Shown: positions 58,109 through 64,000 of the stretch, piece by piece
Position numbering within the stretch: position 1 is the first letter of the stretch
Layout of the letters: each line of letters opens with the position of its first letter
Source of the DNA: Sipunculus nudus
Taxonomy: Eukaryota; Annelida; Sipuncula; Golfingiida; Sipunculidae
Assembly: GCA_026874595.1 (NCBI GenBank)
Contig: CM049316.1
Coordinates: 61,453,676 to 61,517,675, forward strand
Reading direction: 5' to 3'
DNA: 64,000 bases
Made by a program: the position numbers and the translations under genes
The notes under the pieces: model-generated
Databases searched by the model: none
What the model was told of the DNA's origin: nothing
The model's input: only the letters and a program-made list of their open reading frames with translations

Positions 58109-61100
58109 CTAATTCTCTAAAGAGAAAACTTCATACCTGTAATGATATCCAAAGATGATTTAAATAGCATACATACTGCAAAGTCTGGTTTGATATTAAA
58201 ACATTAACAGAAGCACAGAATTAGATACCAAGAATGTTGACATTTCCCTGACTGGATGTTCATAACATAACTCTGGTATTACATAGGAGTTATTAGTTTG
58301 AATGAGAATGAAATATCTGGCTTAATTGGAGGAAAGTACATTTCTTTTTAAGTACATATTTTACTAAAAATTTAACATTTTTTTACATTTATCATTCTGT
58401 CAGCAGAGGATGTGAACTGAGTGTAATGGATTTTTATCAACAGAATTTATTTATTCTATAACCCTGTTGCATCTTCTGTAAAAGGAAGTACAAATACAAG
58501 TAGCCCAGTGTAGAATCTGTAGATACATGAAACCTTCATTTACAATGTTAGCATGAAAATGGTGCATCATATTCCGCTATAACTTCGTATATTTTTGTAC
58601 ATTTACATCAGATTCCGCTATAACTTCATATATTTTTTGTACACTTACATCAGATTCCGCTATAACTTTGTATATTTTTGTACACTTACATCAGATTCCG
58701 CTATAACTTCATATATTTTTGTACACTTACATCAGATTCCGCTATAACTTCGTATATTTTTGTACACTTACATCAGATTCCGCTATAACTTTGTATATTT
58801 TTGTACACTTACATCAGCTTCCGCTATAACTTCGTATATTTTTGTACACTTACATCAGGTTCCGCTATAACTTTGTATATTTTGGTACACTTACATCAGA
58901 TTCCGCTATAACTTCCTTTATTTTTGTACACTTACATCAGATTCCGCTATAACTTCGTATATTTTTGTACACTTACATCGGATTCCGCTTTAACTTCGTA
59001 TATTTTTGTACACTTACATCAGCTTCTGCTATAACTTCTTATATTTTTGTACACTTACATCAGGTTCCGCTATAACTTCGTATATTTTGGTACATTTACA
59101 TCAGATTCCGCTATAACTTCATATATTTTTTGTACACTTACATCAGATTCCGCTATAACTTTGTATATTTTTGTACACTTACATCAGATTCCGCTATAAC
59201 TTCGTATATTTTGGTACACTTACATCAGATTCCGCTATTACTTCATGGACTAGTGACATTGGTGATGATGGTGAAGCAGGACTGCTGCCACCTGGTGTCT
59301 GACGATCGTAACTTGAGTAGCGGTTGTTGCGGGGCTGGTTTGGTATAGACCCCTCTGGGCTCAGATCTGATGCTATCCCACTCTCTGTTGTTTAGAATGT
59401 ACAATAATTAGTTTCATTATTTATTAAAAATCTAAATATATTATTCTAGAAAAAAAACTTTTTTTTGTTAGGAGTAGGTGATTAAAACCATTTGGGATGT
59501 ATTGTTTGTATGCCACATTATAAACCAAATAATGCATATACCTGTCTATTCTATATATTTTAACAGCTGATACACACATATACCATAAAATGAGGCCCAA
59601 ATATGTTTAGCCAACAAAACTGCTATAGGTTAATCATAAATTATCTATAACGGCAAGTTAATCATGTATCATGAAAATTGAGAAAGTAAGCCAGTGACAA
59701 ACTGTCAACAACAGACCTGCTTAAAAATTGCAGCTGATATCATTTATTGTATTTATACATAACTGATGGTAACCTGGTGCTAATGAATATTCATATACCC
59801 AGAATGATTGACTGAGTCATAGTGCTGATGAATATTCATATGAGACACTGACCTGCTGAACACACAGTGCTGGCTTTTCCTGTGTAGAGCTTGCTGTCAT
59901 CTTGTGATTGGCTGAGAGAGGAGTCACATGACACATAGCCTGATGACTTGCTACTATTTGAGGAGGAGGAGCTACTGACTGAAATGATGGAATGAGGGCG
60001 TCGTGCTCCGTCCTTCAAGTAGTCAAAAGATGACACCGCAACCGAATTCCTGGTCCTTGGTGCTATGAATAAACAAATATAATAATTAAAGTTTTTTTTT
60101 CCTGTGGCTGGATTCATATTCACAGGGTTTTAAATTTTTGCAATTTACTTTTTCAAGGTTTCTTGGGGGGGGGTTTCTTTTTTGCATATTTACTAAACTG
60201 TAAACTATGCAAAGTTTTCAGGCCTACTTTACTGAAAAATTATTTATCAGGTGCCCAAAACATTAACAGTACCATGAAGAACCCAGGGTAAAATCTAACA
60301 GTGGTAATTCATGTTAATTAGTGACAAATAATACACATATAGTATAAAAATACTGATATTAATCATAAAATATATAACCGATTATTTATTAAATTAAGAT
60401 CTGTTCAAATTCATTTTATTAATAATTTCGCCTTTTTATTTTTTAGACAATAGAGGCAAGGATTCTGTATATGAGATGCAAAAGAGGCAGCAATATAACT
60501 GCAGATGGGGCGTCATAGTCACAATGGGTTTTAATATTGTGATTAATTAATTTTCACAAATACCGAAAATTTTAAAACTCAAAGTCAACCACAGTACATT
60601 TGACTTTAAATTAGTTTTGGATAGATAAGATAAAGATTATGTCTACTGGCTAATGATCAATATAAATTATCATCTTTCACATTTGATGGCTGAATTAACA
60701 ATTAATACTAATATATTTTGTTGTATGACCATACATCTTAATAACAGAGTTTAATTCTAGTATTTTTTTTTAATTTTTAGGCATTCCAAAGTTTAATGTA
60801 AAAAAATAAATTTATTTGCATATTTAATTTACTTATTTATTCAGTGACACATGATATATTCTGCGTTATCAAGTGCCCCACATTCTCACCTCTGTTTCCC
60901 AAGCTGACGAACCTGTCATTAATGTTGTCACTGCTACGTTTCAGATCAAGGCAAGGCTTGTTGCCAATACCCATTTGTGCCATTTCTGACATCCGGTGTT
61001 CTGCACAGTAATAAATTATCACAGGTTAAATTATTAAGATACAATCACTAACAGTGTTACTTCTGTGATTGCCTAGCCCTTGACCAAAATCTATTTCTAG

Positions 61101-64000
61101 GACTACAGTAGTGACAGCCAAATGTCTATCACAATATTAAGTTAATAGTAAACTAAATACATACTTCACATCATAATATATATAAATATTTTAGTAACTA
61201 CTTCAATGTTCAATGTGTAGCATGCAACTGATTTAATATAAATATAAATTATGCACATATACCATTCATTTGTCTGTCAATGCATGACTGTAAATTCTCC
61301 AATATAAGCTGCATTTTATTAAAAGCCACACCCAGACTTTTCCATAAGTATTTTGGATATTATTGACTCAGTTACCACTTTTTCACTCATTCAGTAACAC
61401 AAAGACCCCAACAGACACACACCTCTGTTCCTGATAGCCTGTTTCCACAGTATGCGTGTGATGTCGTTGACCCAACACTTCTTGACCTCTGATGAGGCTG
61501 CCTGCAAGATGTACGTCACACCTTGTGTCCGTTTGCGGAACCAGAGTTCAAACCTGTACCCACTGTCTCCTACAGTCTCTGTCAGTCCAAGATCTGATGT
61601 CTGTAAGGAAAACATAATCATAAGTTGCAGACCATCTTGATCAGGCAGCCATCACACACTGACTGCAAATCGGCTCACACATCATAAAATTATGGTACCA
61701 CATGCAAAAATAATCCGTGTTTGACTGTTTTCCAGTACCATAATGAAATAAAAATATTTTTTATACATATTCATGTTAACAAAAATTATCATACAAGTTG
61801 CCCCATGACCATAAAAGTAATTGCATTTTTTGGCAAACCACTGCTTAATTGCCCAGATAAATGTGTAGAAAATTGAAACATTGTTCTGTTTCACAGAAAA
61901 TGAGAACTTCTCCATCAGTTGGCTTGTGTGGATCCTGAGAAGCTCATTATTATAATTTTAATTAATTTTTATAATTTCAATGAAATTATTATTAATAGAC
62001 TACATGTTCTGTTACAGTTTTCATAAAAGAGTCCAAATGAAACAATGACAAGGAATGCCACAGATTTCTGTACTATAACACTAAAGATATCTTAAATTCA
62101 TTTCAGTTATATAGATGAAGTTTGTATCCATGGTAACCCACCTTGATGCTGCTCTTGTAGATATACACATCGTGCCCTGTTCCCGTCCTCTTGGTCTTAC
62201 TGAACAGCACCATCTCCTCAAACAGGAAAACATGTCTCAGACACTTCCTCCTTCCCTGCCACACCAGAAACTCGTCCTGTCTCAGCAACCGACCCTGCTC
62301 CGGCAGGCTCACCTGGAGTAGTAAATTAACAAGATGATATAATGTGCAAAGTATTTACTGAACTGCAACTACACAATATTTGTTTAAATGTGGTTGGCTT
62401 CATATTTGCAAGGCTGAAATTTTGCAATTTCTTCATTTTGAACTTTTCACGAGGGATTCACTGTCATGATGCACCAGAAAAAATAAAATCTAAGTACACC
62501 AGTATTTGTATTATTATATGAAATAAATAAATCCCACACTATCTATACATAAGTTGTTGACCACTGATGCCACTGATCTGGCGACCAAATCCATGATCTA
62601 TGCTTAAGTTTATAATGTATGATATCAGTGACAGGAATGGCATATGAAATGAAATTTACAATTATGATAAACTGATTATAAGAATGAACAAATCAGGCTT
62701 TAGTGGATGAATTCTTTTATCTGCAAGTTCAAACTTCTCATATTTAGAAAATCAGTTAAATAAATTTGATGTGCACAAATTCATTCATATAAGTACACAC
62801 TGATGTTTGATGGTCCCTGGATTTATACAATTCCATATGACTAAAAATTCCAAGTTTTTTAAAGACCTATAAGCAGATTAAGGATCTTACTGTTCAATTT
62901 GGACGAAGTTTTGGTTGGTAATGGCAAGGGGTTGGTCATTATCATGAGTTGTATTATAACCTATTTCACAGTACTTACATCACAGTCCTTCAGGGAGTCC
63001 ATGGCGAGCAGATCGTTACCATGACGAAGCTGGAAGCGTACCATATCCAGGGCTGCCCGTAGTTCCTGGTAATCTGGATCACTCTCCGGGCATTCCTTGA
63101 TAATCTGCTTCAGGAGCAAGGCGTATTTACCCATGCGCTGGACAGGTTTGAGCAAGTAACTGCTCAGATCTAACCTGTCTCCCAGCTGAGTTTGCTTTGT
63201 CTGAAAATACAATCACTTAATTGAAGTGTTACTTTACTTTAAAGTGTGAATTAAGTGAATACATCAGAGCTTTATTATTGAAAAATAATTTATAATTCTC
63301 TGGGTTTATTGAATCCCTGAGATTGAAATAATAATTTTAACTTAAATATTTTTAGAAAGAGACCTAAACATAATAATAAGATTACTTTCTACAAATAGTT
63401 AAAGTCTCGCATGACTTGTATACGTAATTTCTCTTTAGTACCAGTGATAATTAACTAAAGTTTGATTTCTTAAATTTTTAATTTCTTTTGTTTATTAATT
63501 AACCTTGAAATAGCAAGCTCTTATATTATTATGACAGACATTAAGGCAAATCTTTATATGGAGTGCAACAACTTTTTAAGCCAATTTATTACTGGAGATG
63601 GTTAAACTATAAAATATTCAAATGCTGATAAAAGATTTCTCATTAATATTTATGCATGAGCTATTAAGCATGATCACTGGTTTGTCTTTACCTGATGAAT
63701 ATTAATGAATGTAAATTACCTTGAAGAAGGGTCTGCCGTATTCCATCATGAGCTCATCTGACTTTGGTTTATTCTTGTTGTAGAGAGCGTACAAGTAGAA
63801 TTCCTTTTCCTGTAGAATAAGGAAGACATTAATAAACATAGATAGCCCAGGGGTATGGATGATTCACTCAAATTCAAGATATCCTAATATTACACAAAAG
63901 CCAATTGAACAAATATTTACAACTTTGAATAACTGTTCAATTGACTGAAAACTGTAATTCTTACATGGAGATTATCGAAACCGGAAATGCAAAATAACTT
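57935..64000 (-). CDS. PLEKHG4: PLEKHG4 (puratrophin-1)-like RhoGEF, 3' nine exons, partial
   Basis: Guanine nucleotide exchange factor for Rho-family GTPases, cytoplasmic and membrane-associated. Coding order on the - strand: 64000-63965 (partial), 63809-63720, 63200-62979, 62312-62142, 61600-61423, 61000-60890, 60062-59853, 59384-59224, 58108-57935. All junctions are GT-AG and all phases agree. It encodes the C-terminal DH domain (YLLKPVQRMGKYALLLKQII, VRFQLRHGNDLLAMD), the PH domain (LVWQGRRKCLRHVFLFEEMV, YRFELWFRKRTQGVTYILQA, WKQAIRNR) and the MSEMAQMGIGNK plus INDR block characteristic of PLEKHG4/PLEKHG4B and fly Quattro. A Ser-rich tail follows. The N-terminal part of the gene lies right of the window. 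Paralogue choice (PLEKHG4 or 4B) cannot be made here. Confidence 0.93.
58560..59223 (-). repeat. 41-bp minisatellite carrying a splice donor in each unit
   Basis: About 16 units of 41-42 bp. On the - strand each reads GAAGTTATAGCGGAATCTGA then TGTAAGTGTACAAAAATATA. The exon end at 59224 reads GAAGTAATAGCGGAATCTGA then T|GTAAGTGTACC, so the units are copies of the exon-intron junction. Most units keep GTAAGT; two read GTAAAT. Confidence 0.95.
59224..59384 (-). CDS. PLEKHG4: PLEKHG4-like penultimate exon whose donor seeds a minisatellite
   Basis: Reads SGIASDLSPEGSIPNQP through SSPASPSSPMSLVHEVIAESD, then donor GTAAGTGT. Without splicing the frame would run to a TAG ten codons on. The exon's last bases and its donor form the repeat unit of the adjoining array. 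Confidence 0.85.
59853..60062 (-). CDS. PLEKHG4: PLEKHG4-like exon, Ser-rich tail
   Basis: Reads RTRNSVAVSSFDYLKDGARR then a poly-Ser stretch and GYVSCDSSLSQSQDDSK. Likely disordered and phosphorylated (inference). Confidence 0.88.
60890..61000 (-). CDS. PLEKHG4: PLEKHG4-like exon after the PH domain
   Basis: EHRMSEMAQMGIGNKPCLDL through INDRFVSLGNR; matches the RMSEMVSMGVGNK and INDR block of vertebrate PLEKHG4. Confidence 0.94.
61423..61600 (-). CDS. PLEKHG4: PLEKHG4-like exon, PH domain second half
   Basis: TSDLGLTETVGDSGYRFELW through YILQAASSEVKKCWVNDITR and LWKQAIRNR; includes the invariant Trp of the PH C-terminal helix. Ends one base into a codon. Confidence 0.96.
62142..62312 (-). 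CDS. PLEKHG4: PLEKHG4-like exon, PH domain first half
   Basis: 57 codons, from VSLPEQGRLLRQDEFLVWQG through RRKCLRHVFLFEEMVLFSK to YIYKSSIK. Confidence 0.96.
62979..63200 (-). CDS. PLEKHG4: PLEKHG4-like exon, DH domain conserved region 3
   Basis: 74 codons including LGDRLDLSSYLLKPVQRMGK and RFQLRHGNDLLAMDSLKDCD. The LLKPVQR helix contacts the GTPase in DH domains. Confidence 0.96.
63720..63809 (-). CDS. PLEKHG4: PLEKHG4-like exon, DH domain
   Basis: 30 codons, EKEFYLYALYNKNKPKSDEL through GRPFFK. The YALYNKNKP-SD string is typical of this RhoGEF subfamily. Confidence 0.92.
63965..64000 (-). CDS. PLEKHG4: PLEKHG4-like exon cut by the window edge
   Basis: Reads FCISGFDNLH up to donor GTAAGAATT and joins EKEFYLYALYNK of the next exon in phase 0. 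Part of the DH domain; only 36 nt are visible. Confidence 0.6.

Noticed and set aside
58560-59223. CRISPR-like array
   Set aside because: Regular repeats, but units are contiguous with no unique spacers, in a eukaryotic intron; it is a minisatellite.
1-64000. tRNA, rRNA or other structured RNA genes
   Set aside because: None recognised by eye; I could not run a covariance search, so absence is not shown.

Overview
This is a eukaryotic, AT-rich nuclear window with intron-split genes and a dense load of transposon-derived repeats. The repeat types (hairpin-ended elements with internal tandem arrays, a Gmr1-order Ty3/gypsy element, CR1/Jockey-like LINEs, many small inverted-repeat elements) and the protein families point to a lophotrochozoan, most likely a bivalve mollusc. 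That assignment is inference; no search was run.

Layout. (1) 232-19974, + strand: the 3' ten exons of DHX38/PRP16, the DEAH-box spliceosomal ATPase, ending in a proper stop and 3' UTR. Its fourth intron in this window (4411-16597) holds a tandem repeat family and a complete, very young LTR retrotransposon on the - strand (8799-15529, LTRs 1126 bp each, 5-bp target duplication). (2) 22106-23638, - strand: a single-exon family 92 glycosyltransferase (GT92) whose acidic DxDE-like motif is replaced. (3) 23690-37100: repeat-rich intergenic DNA with a second copy of a hairpin-ended element, foldback elements, a gypsy RT fragment, a 39-bp tandem array, a broken LINE and a hAT-type MITE with a perfect 8-bp target duplication. 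(4) 38140-50680: an orphan class A-like GPCR in two nearly identical tandem segments (39602-45294 and 45328-50680); a candidate first exon (38140-38171) lies outside the duplicated unit. (5) 50680-55720: more repeats and a LINE endonuclease fragment in which 49 bp has expanded into a minisatellite. (6) 56194-64000, - strand: 3' UTR and the last nine visible exons of a PLEKHG4/puratrophin-1-like Rho guanine nucleotide exchange factor (DH-PH and tail), running off the right edge.

The genes do not form a pathway: DHX38 is a splicing factor, the GT92 protein a Golgi-type enzyme or pseudo-enzyme, the GPCR a surface receptor and PLEKHG4 a Rho GTPase activator. What links the window is repeats remodelling genes. 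A 41-bp minisatellite repeats the 5' splice site of a PLEKHG4 exon about 16 times, a dispersed repeat abuts the acceptor of a DHX38 exon, another element ends 22 bp before a DHX38 exon, and the GPCR duplication apparently left its first exon behind. All intron phases in the DHX38 and PLEKHG4 models are mutually consistent.
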